From NCBI GenBank assembly GCA_964019055.1, contig OZ025217.1, positions 6,004,557 through 6,068,556 on the forward strand: a DNA stretch of 64,000 nucleotides. The letters are read 5' to 3'. The number at the start of each line of letters is the position of its first letter. Position 1 is the first letter of the stretch. The position numbers were made by a program, and so were the translations under genes. Below are positions 1 through 10,869 of the stretch, one piece after another. A model generated the notes under the pieces. That model was not told the DNA's origin and made no database searches. It saw nothing but the letters and a program-made list of their open reading frames with translations. The DNA is from Anthopleura xanthogrammica (taxonomy: Eukaryota > Cnidaria > Anthozoa > Actiniaria > Actiniidae).

Positions 1-264
1 CTTGAGCTCTCTATTACATAGTCCTCTTGACGCTAGGAAAAGAAGAAAGGTCGCGAAACACGTCAAACCAAACATTGCCCCTTTCACAGAACATTACCTT
101 TGCATGAAGCTCTGCACGAACCAGGGCAAGCCAAAAAGGAAATCAGTTAAACAACGAATTTATATATGATTTAGCTACTTGGAAAATATTTCAAATTTTA
201 CACAAATTTTCCTTAATTACGTGTTGGCCACATTTTTAACTAAGATTCAGTGTAGAAAATTATG

Positions 265-487
265 ATTTACAGTGAGGGCACTCGAACCGTGAACACTTCA
301 AGTTTTTTTGACATTTTTTTGTCGTTCCAATCAGAAGCCAGATTCACAGCAAGGCTCTTACATTATGTTTAGGTTAGCTAACTAAACATAATGTCAGAGT
401 CTAGTTATGAATCTGGTTTCTGAATGGACGATGAAAAAATGTTTAAAAAACTAGAAGTGTTCACGGTTCGAGCGCCCGCACTGTAAA
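265..487. repeat. Palindromic MITE-like element
   Basis: Long terminal inverted repeats: TTTACAGTGAGGGCACTCGA at the left matches the reverse complement of the GAGCGCCCGCACTGTAAA end, extending through GAACACTTC. There is no coding capacity. The rest of 1-1829 is presumed intron of the plus-strand gene, with one SINE (676-855). Confidence 0.75.
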
Positions 488-1829
488 ATATAAATGAAAT
501 GTTTTTGGTCAAGTTTTAAAAAAAATGTTCGACAAAAATTCGCACGATCACATTACCTTAAGGAAATATTTATGAACACAGGCTTTTTCTTATTCTCAAA
601 CCTTCAATGTTTCTTAAAATTTTATCGATATCCTGAAATTAAACAGCCTCGGGGCTGATTTGAAGTCAGGGAAAGGCTAACTCACAGATGGAATTGGAAT
701 TTAGCGTGTTAGGTTTTGTGGAGTGAAGAAATAAAATGTGAGAACCCGGAGAAAAACCCTAGAATCAAGGGGAGAGACCTAACAAACTCTACTTGCATGT
801 GATAGAAAGTCTAGGAATCGAACCTGAGAACCACTACGCCACCCTTGATTCCCGCATATTGTAATTTTGATTTACCCATTCAACCTTGCGGCTATTTAAA
901 TTACTTCAGGATAAAAGATAAAATACATGATAAAACTTGATCTTTATCTAATTCTTTCAAATGATAGCGTAAAGTCAATCACAACTATCAAAGCATCTTG
1001 CTTTATCGATGGCTTGATTTTGAGCCGAGAAATAACCAATAGAGATATATTTCTATCACACAAGAATGTCAAAATATTTTCAGCTGCGCTACAAGAAACG
1101 ATCCAATTTGAATGTGTCAGACTTCTAAGAGACAAGTGGGTTTTGGTCAAAAGTTGTCTGAAATTATTGCTGTTTCAGTCTTTAATCAATAAATTAAGAG
1201 TGGATGACAAGTACTTGTGATTTATTAAACCACTATTTTCAGGAAAATGGATCCATCTTCGAGGACATGAAAAGCCATTTATATGTTTACATTTATGTCA
1301 AGTTCTTCAAGTGTTCGCCTAAAGTGCAATTTCGTATATTCCTGCTTATTGCTGTAAGATGAATTGTGAATTAAAAAAACTTTGAAGCTTGATCAGTTTT
1401 ATAAGGTTTAAACTTTCAATGAGTGAAATATTTAGCGTGATAGTCATACTTAGCGAATATCATTGCGGTTTTTAAGTAAGTCATTTTTTCGCTTGCTACG
1501 TTTACTTATTAATAGGATTTGATTGAATCAAAGTTTCTGTCCTTCGTTTTGCCATTACAAGTGTAAACACGACGTCAAAACTCCTTGAATCTGTCTGCGC
1601 TTCCCAAATGGACTTGATTGCTTTTTGACGTGCTTTTAATTGAAGTGAAAAATTTCTAGTTGATGATTTGAATAGCCGCCATATTAATTGAACTTTTCTT
1701 TGAATGTTTAAACATATCGGCCAAACATGGCCGCCATTTCATCTGGTCTCCAAATATCCCTACAATTCCATGGGGGTTGAGTGGGTTGCCATGCCAATTC
1801 GTTCTTAAATGTCTGTTCTTGTGTTCTAG

Positions 1830-2303
1830 GATGCCAATAATGCTGGTTTGGTTGTCATAGAAACAACAGTCCCGGATGACCATCAGACTCTGAGAGACAA
1901 GCAAGGGATTTTACCAACAATCACTGAAAGTGACGTGCGTGAAGCGCTGCGTGATTTGGCAAAGGATTCTGGGTTAGCCAACGAGGGAATGGCTGACGAG
2001 GTTGACGATATGCATTTCAATGAAATCATGGAGACACTGAAGAATTGCTTCGCGGGATTGAAAATCCCACTTGAGGCAAAGAAGTTAACGGGAGGGTCGG
2101 CGACGCCTGAAAATACAAGTATTCATGACGATAATGAACTTTTGATTTCGATTAATAGCAGCAAGAGCCAAGCTTCTGGTGATCTTGAAGTCAGCGGGAA
2201 TGCTGAACCTCGAAGCAGCCCTTCAATTAGTGTGAAAGCTTTGCAGGTTATGGACATCATCCAAACAAAAAGACGAGCTAAGCAGATTGAAAAGATCAAA
2301 TAA
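1830..2303 (+). CDS. Last coding exon of an unidentified gene
   Basis: This is an open 474-nt exon coding for 157 residues and ending in TAA at 2301-2303. It follows a good acceptor (pyrimidine-rich run ending TTCTAG at 1824-1829) in phase 0, so the rest of the gene lies to the left, mostly or wholly outside the window. The product is hydrophilic and acidic, with a helical patch (ESDVREALRDLAKD) followed by a negatively charged stretch (ADEVDDMHFNEIMETLK), a Ser-rich linker and a basic C-terminal tail ending QTKRRAKQIEKIK. No signal peptide, membrane segment or Cys motif is seen. I do not recognise the family. It runs convergently to the minus-strand receptor gene that ends at 6065. Confidence is moderate that it is coding, because the frame is long, has a spliced start and uses balanced codons. 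Confidence 0.6.
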   Translation, partial: DANNAGLVVIETTVPDDHQTLRDKQGILPTITESDVREALRDLAKDSGLANEGMADEVDDMHFNEIMETLKNCFAGLKIPLEAKKLTGGSATPENTSIHDDNELLISINSSKSQASGDLEVSGNAEPRSSPSISVKALQVMDIIQTKRRAKQIEKIK

Positions 2304-2828
2304 CCATTGTAATGGCTAGCGCGAGTTTCTTAGGTATTCGGAATTATTTGATGATCATTGGATAAATATAGCTGTAATATTGCATTATAAGAAATACGAA
2401 CTTTTCAAATCTGCACTTCACCAATACCTGCTTTTAAAATTGATGAAAGCTTCAGTAAAGACCTTGCCTCCTATATTGATGGCTTCCGCCCATTTCCACT
2501 TCGTAGAGCTGGAGAGTTCAATAATAAAGATATGGCGGCCATGTTCATGCTATTAACAAAAACGTGACTGATAATGGGCGTTATAAAATGTGGCCCGCAA
2601 ACAACAAATAGAAGTCTATAATGGTAAGTGCGCACCTGACAACATTGTTTGATCCCATTAATATTTCGGAATATGCGCAGTAGTTTTTCATGCAGCGTCC
2701 GCCCGATAATCACTGGAGCATTTTTCAAGAATAATTACTTGACTATATAATATTACTGAAAGGCTACGCTTTTAAACAGCTAGAAAACTGTTCGAGATAA
2801 TGCAGGCTAACTGGGCCTTTTCTTAATG

Positions 2829-3038
2829 CTCCAGTTTCGAGTTCTCTTTTACGCTGTGTTAGCCTCAATTGTGCGTAAATTATGCAGAAATTTAGATAAA
2901 ACTCGTGAAATTTCAAAGTATTTTTATTGTCTTCTTTACACACAGATCTCTTGAATTTCCACGGGCTGTTACTGAATAAAAGAATATATTACACGGTTTT
3001 GAGGCTAACACAGCGTAAAAGAGAACTCGAAACTGGAG
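2829..3038. repeat. MITE-like element with about 42-bp inverted repeats
   Basis: The arm from CTCCAGTTTCGAGTTCTC to GTTAGCCTCAA is repeated inverted at 2998-3038 with almost no mismatch. The stretch 2304-4482 otherwise holds repeats and no supported gene. Confidence 0.8.
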
Positions 3039-3527
3039 TATTGGTGACCATAGTGCACTGTAGTTTAGCTTGGGGTACGAACATCGTTCGTTTTTTCATT
3101 ATGACCTTTATGGTGTTGTTATACCCGCAAGCTAGACCACGATTTGTTTGACTTCAGAAAAGGAGAAACGCAAATCGAAGTCAAGAAAAATGAATAGCGA
3201 ATGGATGAATAGAATGCAGGAGATTTAGTTTACGTGATTACATATAGTCTCACTAAATAAGAATAATTTTCTTGTTAAATTTTAATGTGTGAACTTCTGA
3301 ACTAGAAGCAAAAAAAGTGAAGTGCAAAAAATATTTCGCTGTTTCTTTGCTAAATAGATTTCTACTTATCCAAGTAATCACTGAATTGTTGGCCTGATAA
3401 TCCATTATATCTAGAAAGAGATTAGAGAGGAGGGGAGGAAAATAGAGACAGAAGCAGGACCTTTTTCGTTCACTCATTCCATCTGGCTACAACTCTCACC
3501 CTGACACGAGCCCAACGATCCTTGAGG

Positions 3528-3835
3528 CGCGGTTAAACGGACCAATTTTCTCAACAACTTGTCTCGCAACGGTGTTGCGACACAAATTGAATGGAGCATT
3601 GCGAAGTGTAACCTACAGTGCAATTTCAAAAATGTTGCGAGACAAGTTGCAGTAATCGTTGCGAAAAGTAAAATTCGTTTCGATTCTACTTTTGGCAATA
3701 ATCTCCGTTGCAATCTGTAAAGCTTCTTGCAACTTGTGTCGCCACACCGGTGCGAGATAAGTTGCAGAAGCAATTGTACGGTGTAACATCACCTTTTTCT
3801 CATCGCGCAACGAAATTGTAAGTTTGAATGAATAG
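3528..3835. repeat. GCAAC-motif-rich repeat, copy A
   Basis: Many alternating copies of TTGCGA/CGCAAC and ACAAGTTGC on both strands form a degenerate inverted-repeat element. Related stretches occur at 5605-5800, 33470-33600 and 33890-33965, three of them beside tRNA-Ile(UAU) copies 2 and 3. Confidence 0.55.
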
Positions 3836-4179
3836 ATTAATTTGAATGGACTCGAGTTTATTAATATTCTTCGTTTTATGAAACTGCATAAGAACCAAAA
3901 TAAATTTGTTTAGAATATACTAAACATGACAGAAAGCTAAAGTATATTGATAGAGTGAGTTGTAAAAGTAAATATATATGCTTACCTACATCGAGTCAGG
4001 ATAATAAACAGTGTTGATATTTATTAATGTAAATAGCCCAGAATGGTTGCCTAATGATATAGGAATTCAAATGGTAATATTGAAGAGCTTAATAGCATAG
4101 GTATAATATAGTAACGAAATAAAATAACCCAGAAAAGAATTGCGCATTTCTTGAGTACTCTTATGGATTTGCCATTCCA

Positions 4180-4320
4180 TAGACCCCTTACAGCACGTCA
4201 GAATGCTGCTCAATTTGGAGGGCAAAATAATAGGTTCCAATTCTCAGGAGAATGATATTCTTTTGATTTGTCCTCCAAATTGAGCTGCTTTGACGTCATG
4301 TGCTGCAATTGCAAGGGTCA
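4180..4320. repeat. Palindromic family 'P1' (CTCCAAATTGAGCTGC), copy 1
   Basis: The ends read AGACCCCTTACAGCAC... and ...TGCTGCAATTGCAAGGGTC; the arms share TCAATTTGGAGG/CCTCCAAATTGA. Other copies at 21418-21551, 29440-29534 (half element) and 55390-55525. Confidence 0.75.
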
Positions 4321-4482
4321 ACTATTACCCTGTTTACCTTGGGCGTAATGTCATAGACACCATATTCGAAAAGGGTCTATTGTGAACCAACCTTTTCTTA
4401 TTCTGAGTTTGATACAGTAATAAGGGCTTTGAAAAGCAATCTCTTTAGTTTGACTAGATTTAACAAGAATTAGTTTCATCTG

Positions 4483-4591
4483 GCTCCTGTGGCTCAGTCG
4501 GTTAGCGCGTCGTACTTATAACCAGTATGGGCGTGTTGTCCTGGAACTGAATGAAATGCGAAGGTCGGGAGTTCGATCCTCCCCAGGAGCA
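4483..4591 (+). tRNA. tRNA-Ile(UAU) with 35-nt intron, copy 1
   Basis: The acceptor stem pairs perfectly (GCTCCTG with CAGGAGC, discriminator A). The anticodon stem TCGTA/TGCGA closes a loop with TAT at 4517-4519. The intron lies after base 37, at 4521-4555, the canonical site, and tRNA-Ile(UAU) is typically intron-bearing in animals. A T-run terminator follows. Confidence 0.93.
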
Positions 4592-5164
4592 GATTTTTTG
4601 TTCATGTCATCAAATATTTTGCCCATCTGTCTCACTATGATTATAACACTATAAAGAAACGATGTAGCCATAAAACTGGAAACATCAAACCGCACGTATT
4701 GCTGATTTTGTATAACTACTGAAGGAGAAGGATTTTCAGGTTTATGTCATGATTCACTATGATTATGATGCTATAGAGAAACGATGCACCTACAATACTG
4801 AAAACATCTAAAACGCACATATATATATAATTGATTTTGTATGACTTGCATCATGGTCGAGTTTAATTAAAGATTTTTACTGATAAGCAAATAAGATAGC
4901 AAATATGATAAAATGATGCGATCAAGATAACTATGTCGTTAATTGGACATCTCTGGAAATCATTGCAAACTACCTATAGAATGTAATGACCTGAACGTGC
5001 GGATAGAATTTAGCAGAGATGTTTTTCGCTGCAACACATTCACTGCACTTTTTTCGTGATGAAAAAAGAAAATAGGGATGTTTCCTTTCTAAGATAACTT
5101 GGTAATGTATGCCAAGCTTTCCCCGTTAGGGAAAAAAACTTTGATATTTTAATTAGCTGTCTTT

Positions 5165-5488
5165 GCAATCGGTCTAATTATCATGACCAATACTAAAAAA
5201 TCACAAAAGACTTCGTACATCTTTTGTTCCAACAGCACGAGATTTCGAAAATGTTCGTTCTAGCAAAAACGTCTAATCAGTCTAATTATCATGACAAATA
5301 CTACAAAATCACAAAAGAATTCGCACATCTTTTGTCCCAACAGCACGAGATTTCGAAAATGTTCGTTCTAGCAAAAACGTCTAATCAGTCTAATTATCAT
5401 GACAAATACTACAAAATCACAAAAGAATTCGCACATCTTCTGTTCCAACAGCACGAGATTTCGAAAATGTCGAAAATATTCGTTAGAG
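5165..5488. repeat. 108-bp tandem repeat, about three units
   Basis: The word AACAGCACGAGATTTCGAAA recurs at 5231, 5339 and 5447, exactly 108 bp apart. 108 is a multiple of three, so an open frame (5224-5592) runs through it, but nothing else supports coding. Confidence 0.85.
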
Positions 5489-5837
5489 CAAAATCGTCTA
5501 GTGGGCAAGCGGAGAATCTCTTTGTTTCGAGCGTTATAAGCTTGGAAATTGTGCGTTTAGTGAATATCATGCAAGAGGTAAAGGTGCGGTAATACAAACA
5601 ACAACATCGTGCAGCTTGTCGCGCAACATTATTGAGTTGGTAATTGCAGAGCGAATGCTGTTCGTATTACCATCCTGCGCGCAACAATGTTTTGCAGAGG
5701 GAAGAAAGCGTTTCTACTTTTGCAACAAAGTCGCACAAAAACATTTTATCGCACGGGGTGATAATACGAGTCACATTCACTCTGCAACTTTTTTTCCTCG
5801 TTTTATCCTTGAATCTATAAACATGTATCTCCATCCA

Positions 5838-5946
5838 GCTCCTGTGGCTCAGTCGGTTAGCGCGTCGTACTTATAACCAGTATGGGCGTGTTGTCCTGTA
5901 AATGAATGAAATGCGAAGGTCGGGAGTTCGATCCTCCCCAGGAGCA
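5838..5946 (+). tRNA. tRNA-Ile(UAU) with 35-nt intron, copy 2
   Basis: Identical to copy 1 in all mature positions; two base differences, both in the intron (5876-5910). Followed by a T6 terminator. Its roughly 60-bp 5' flank matches that of copy 3, not copy 1. Confidence 0.93.
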
Positions 5947-6064
5947 GGATTTTTTAATTTTCGCAAACCACAACTTGGTCTTTAAGGTTTCAGTTCTCAA
6001 TAGATTCAATGAAAGCTTTTCTTTTTCTTTCTATGTAACTTCTCAGTTAAAACTGAATGCATAT

Positions 6065-9000
6065 TCAACATGAGGAAGAATAGTCCAAGCGAAGCAGTGA
6101 TTGTCGACAGCTTGAAAGGATTTCAGAAGAGGCTTTGTCGCTGCTCAACAATGCTAGTATACCACGAATCTGTTCAAAGAAAGTTTTTTTATTCAAATTA
6201 AATTAGTTTTGCCGTTGCTCCCTAAAGTTGCAGAGAACACTTAATTTGCCATTACACATTTTTACAGTTCCGTTCCAGTGACTACGAATAAACATATAGT
6301 TCCAAGTCGAGGTTACAGTTGCCGCGTATAGCAAAACTATAAAGTATATCGTGCGCGGCAACTCCAACCTCGACTTGAAACTATATGTCCATTCGTGGTC
6401 GCTGAACGGAACTGTAAAAAGGCAAAGTGGCAGCGGCAAAAAAATCAATAATTTATTTTGAACAGTATTGCGCGCGGCATAAATTTAATAGTATCGCAAG
6501 ACAGGTTTTCATTTGCAGAAAATGATCTCAGCCAAATAATATTCTGTAACCGCCGAGTAATTTACTGATGGTAAAACTTAGTCTTACCTCATTTGTAGGC
6601 TGTTCGTCACACGTTATGAGTGAATCAATCAGCACTCCCAGTTGTTTCATGTCTTCTAATTTATGTTTACACGAGTCGAGATCAAGATCATTTGGTAAGA
6701 CAAAAGAGTTTCTAAAATCTCCAATCACAGCCTTTAATCGTGGAATCTGTAAGGAAAAATATAAATAAAGGGTGGTGTAGCAATAGTGCACTCGTCTCTC
6801 AACTCTGGGGTCTTGGATTTGATTCCTGGACTCGGCTTCAAATGTGAGTTTGCTAGATCTCTCCCTTACTCTCAAGGATTTTCAACGGAATCTGCGATTT
6901 TCCTACCTCCTCAAACCCTATACTGAGCCAGTTCAAAGTTTAAGAATCGTTTTCAGTGCGCATGCGATTTTATCCCGAATTTCTCACCTTATTTTGTTTA
7001 AACCATCTTTTGTTTTTAATTAAACAAAAGAAGGTGAGAAATTCGGGATAAAATCGCATGCGCACTGAAAACGATTCTTAAACTTTGAACGGGCTTATAA
7101 AGTTAAATTTGCAATTTGACGTGTGAGTTAGCCGCGCGGCCAAGACTTTCATCAGCCCAGAGGTTGTTTCGGGTAACGGTAACTTAGAAGGTGTCCTTAC
7201 CCCAGTTTTGTCTTTAATCAATATACTTTGATTATTAATAAAATTGTGACAGATTCCGTTGTTATGGAGAAATTCCAAACCAGAGATGACGTCAAGTAAC
7301 ACATTACAAAGTACATCAGGTCCTCCTTGGGTCTCACAAATGTCTTTGAGGGTCGTTGGAGAGGAGTAAGTGTAGCATATCAACCTGACAAGTGATGAAA
7401 TAGAATCAATGTGAGTTAGTACTGATTGAATAAAAAGGGAACTGTTAGATGATGCCTTGTAGGCTTGTATCAATATAGATTTTCATTGTACTTTCTATGC
7501 CTTGGTCGTTCATATACACCAGGCGATCAATCGAGGCTGGAAAGTAACCTTGAAGAATTATCTAGAACATTGCTAGTGCCATTACTATCACCAATCAACG
7601 CCTTAATTCCATTATTTCTACAACTACTACTACTACTACCAGGACTGCTACCAACTAACCACCAAAGACAGACAACACGAGCCCAACCATACTTGTATTA
7701 TAGAGCAGTTTTCGTATGACTATGAAAAACGTACGGTACGCACCGCGCCTTGCCGTGACCGTGTCACTGCCGTGCCGTGTATAAAAACATTCGACATTCA
7801 GCGCCGTAACCGTGCCGTATGCCGTGACTTTTCACACTCATGCTAAATCTGCTCTATCATCCTTATAAAGATTATATAATGTCCAATGATAATCAAAGGA
7901 AAATGATAGTCAGTTACGACAAATAAAAAAAAAAAAACATCTTACCAGGCTTTGCTTGGTATCGAAGATTCGTTCGTGTCGATCTTGACCAGCGATGAAT
8001 TTTCTGAAACATCGAAAACAATTAAACTAAGATCCCTCTACATTCAAGACAAAAAGGCAGAATTCGTTCAATTTTTGCTTGACTGTGGGAGTGCATAAAT
8101 ATATCACAACACTACCTGAGTCCACGTTCCACTTGCACGTCATCACGTTGTCATGACTACCATTCTCCATCAGCAAAGTCTGAACAGCCACTTCTCGTTT
8201 CCAATCCTCCACGTTTTTCTCGCCAAAGTATTTGACTAAAACCTTCTCTCTAGATTTGGTTTCTGCTAAAACAAACCCCTATACAAAAATGAAATTATTT
8301 TTAACTTGAATTTAAAATCTTTGTCGCAATTTTGGTCACGTGATCGATTTCCACCATATCGGATGGCATATGTAAAGTACCGCGGTCATTATTTGACTAT
8401 AATTTCCTTTCGGTGCTAGAAAGTTTTCAAAAGTTATTTTAGGTAATGATGGAAGGTACGGTAAATTAGTTAGCTTTTATCTTGGTGTATTTCGATTTCA
8501 CTTGAAGATTGCGCCTTTCATCAATTTCAAACTGTCGGTTGCATAGCATGTTGTATTCTTGTGCGCAGCTAATCTAACGTTAAGAGCTATTGCGCAATCG
8601 TATTTTAATAGGCAGAATCCAAACAGATCCCAGAGGCCAGCTACTGAACTTCGGAGCTTGTATGTGGCCAGTAAGAAGCATAGAAATTGTCCAAATGGAA
8701 TCACGGGTGGTGTATCTATAGTACACTCGCCTCTCACCTCTGGGTCTCCGGTTTAATTAATAAAATTTGCATCAAGATTGAAGGAATGTGAAGCGCATAT
8801 ATTCAATTTAGCGCACATCAATTATTGATAATATATATTCGATACTTACTACTGCCTCTTCTACATTCTTAAGCTGAAAAATGTTCCACTCCTTGAGGAT
8901 CTTCAGTTCTTCCAACAGGTCTTTCTCGTGATTTGTAACCGTTACTTTAGAGAGATTGCCAGTGGTATTCGCTGTTTCTTCTTTGTCTTTCAAAGAAATA

Positions 9001-10827
9001 TCACCTAGCAACAGAAAAAAATGATACTTTATTATCAAAGCTGAAGAAATGGAAGCTGAGAATTAATTATTATACAGCCATTTCAAAAAAAGGTTGGTGA
9101 AGGTTTTGTCGCATGTCGCATGTCGCATGTCGCATGTCGCATGTCGCATGTCGCATGTCGCATGTCAATCTTGAAATGTATATATTCATATGTAAATAAT
9201 GTCAGCACAGAGGAAAATATGCTGGAAAACCAGCACACAAAGTTTAGTAAAATCCCATATTGTCGTGACCTTTCGCTGCTTGAATTCTTATCACTCTTAC
9301 TGCAATTCGGGCTTGGTATGCACCATGTAGCATGCAACAAGCAACAAAAACTTAACCAGCATTTTTCCTATTTGAAATAGCTGTATACAGGTATACCCAA
9401 GATGTGGCGGTATTGCACTTGCCTTTCACTTCTGGGGTCTGGGGTTCGATTCCTAGAGTCGCCATTACATGTGAGTCTCAGGATTTGGAGGTTGAAGGTA
9501 CTCAGGAGTTCCCATGGGGGTCACTCCTCACTAACCTTAAAAAATCTCTCCTTCCTTCCTTCCCCTTCCCTCCCCTCCCTAAACACATGCATGTAGCACT
9601 TAGACTGCCCAAGGAGGGGTATCACAGGCACCCCTGCCTTTTTTCTTCCAATTACTTACCTATTCTTGGATTCCTTGAGTAAGTAAACGTTGAAGAAAGC
9701 CTCATTGATGGTAAATGCCTTCTGACATAATCAGTAGAAAAAGTGTACAGGATTGGATTGATTGAAGAGTTTATCGGAAGAACAAAGACCGCAATCCAGA
9801 CATAAGCTGCTCCTTTTGAATCATGGAAATTGTTTGTAAGAGATAGGATCCCTAGAATAATAACAGGCATCCAACAACAGAAATCAGTAAAGATAATAAA
9901 AAACAATCTTGCTGCCTTGGATGACTCTATGCGCATGTGCTTCGTGGCACTCGAACGTGACATGCGCATGATGGTCCAAAAGATTGCGCAATAGGAGACT
10001 AAAATGAATACAAATGCTCCCAAGTTTAAGAAGATGAAGAAAGTGATTGAATATTCCCATCCTGGAGCTCGCTGTGATGACAACTGGAGTGGGAGACAGA
10101 CAGTTGACCGACCGTAGAATCCAAAACCATACTGATCGTCATTGAAGTAACTAAGTCCAAAAATGGGCAGAAAGGAAATGATCAAACAAAAAATCCAAAT
10201 AAAACTGCATAAAATAGAAGTTATTTTGAAGGAGAGCCTTGGAATCTTGAAAGCAAACACGACAGAAATCAATCTATCTGCAGTAATAATAGTTAAATTG
10301 AGAACTGATGCCTCGCTGGAGAGCAATGAAAGTGCACCAGCAAACTGACAGGTCATTCCAGAACGCCATTGCACATCATGCTTATAATATTCTCCTTTAA
10401 ACTGGATATCTTTGATAGCAAGGATCAGTAGGTATATCCCCATTAGGAAGTCAGCAATAGCGAGGTTCGTTAATAGCAATGATTGAACTTTATTTTCATC
10501 ACGAACTTTAAATCTCCAAACCATTACTAGAAAGTTGCCTAGTGAAGCGAGGATTCCTAGTATCCACAAACAGACTCGAACGGATGAGTTTTTCATCATG
10601 TCGTCACAGCTTGAGAACTCGTTGCTTGGAGATTTGCAACTAAGATCTTCAGAGATGGACCTTCTGGCGTAACAGCACAGAATGAAGTTATCCAGTTTAC
10701 TGGGGAACAAATATCAAAAGCTAAGCATTATTCTTAGATAACAGAGATAACAGAATAATATTTTATATATGAAGAGAATAGCAGAATAGACCTCATCCAA
10801 CCAAAATATGATTGTACTTAGTAATCA

Positions 10828-10869
<42 letters not shown>

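Larger units (their letters stand above)
6065..9004 (-). other. Cytoplasmic pseudokinase tail of the giant receptor, exons 9004-8850, 8278-8116, 8003-7946, 7384-7201, 6746-6588, 6169-6065
   Basis: About 274 residues follow TM7. A polar linker of about 50 residues leads to a protein-kinase-like fold: beta-3 REKVLVKYF with a candidate ATP-site Lys, alpha-[12 protein letters not shown] with its Glu, beta-5/hinge [17 protein letters not shown], alpha-[16 protein letters not shown], a catalytic loop reading CHNFINNQS in place of HRDLKxxN, and DFR in place of DFG in [10 protein letters not shown]. The alpha-F region ([12 protein letters not shown]) is present but the C-lobe is short, ending after about 35 more residues at TGA (6067-6065). 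Loss of the catalytic Asp and Asn marks it as a pseudokinase. Splice sites are canonical and in frame throughout. Confidence 0.78.

Noticed and set aside
927..1220. 97-residue plus-strand open frame upstream of the first gene's last exon
   Set aside because: No acceptor or donor matches it, composition is intron-like and an antisense frame overlaps it.
3253..3477. Possible terminal exon of the kinase-like tail after a pyrimidine-rich acceptor
   Set aside because: The phase-0 frame required by the upstream exon stops after one residue; the exon at 6169-6065 fits much better.
3474..3810. Overlapping minus-strand open frames of 65-99 residues
   Set aside because: They lie in the GCAAC-rich palindromic repeat and have no splice sites or protein-like features.
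5224..5592. 122-residue open frame
   Set aside because: It is open only because the tandem unit (108 bp) is a multiple of three; no start context, homology or neighbouring exon.
6203..6448. 81-residue minus-strand open frame near the end of the receptor gene
   Set aside because: It falls within a hairpin element; the true last exon is 6169-6065, in phase with 6588.
7946..8129. Alternative splicing of the kinase-like tail via a GTGCAAG donor inside exon 8278-8116, giving the frame [19 protein letters not shown] in exon 8003-7946
   Set aside because: It reads attractively like a kinase beta-4/beta-5 stretch, but then the junction to exon 7384-7201 is out of frame and meets a stop. The GTAGTG donor at 8115 keeps frame at both ends.
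6067..8278. A KEN-type RNase domain downstream of the kinase-like tail, as in IRE1/RNase L
   Set aside because: The tail ends soon after the kinase C-lobe; no KEN-like sequence was found between 2.3 and 6.1 kb.
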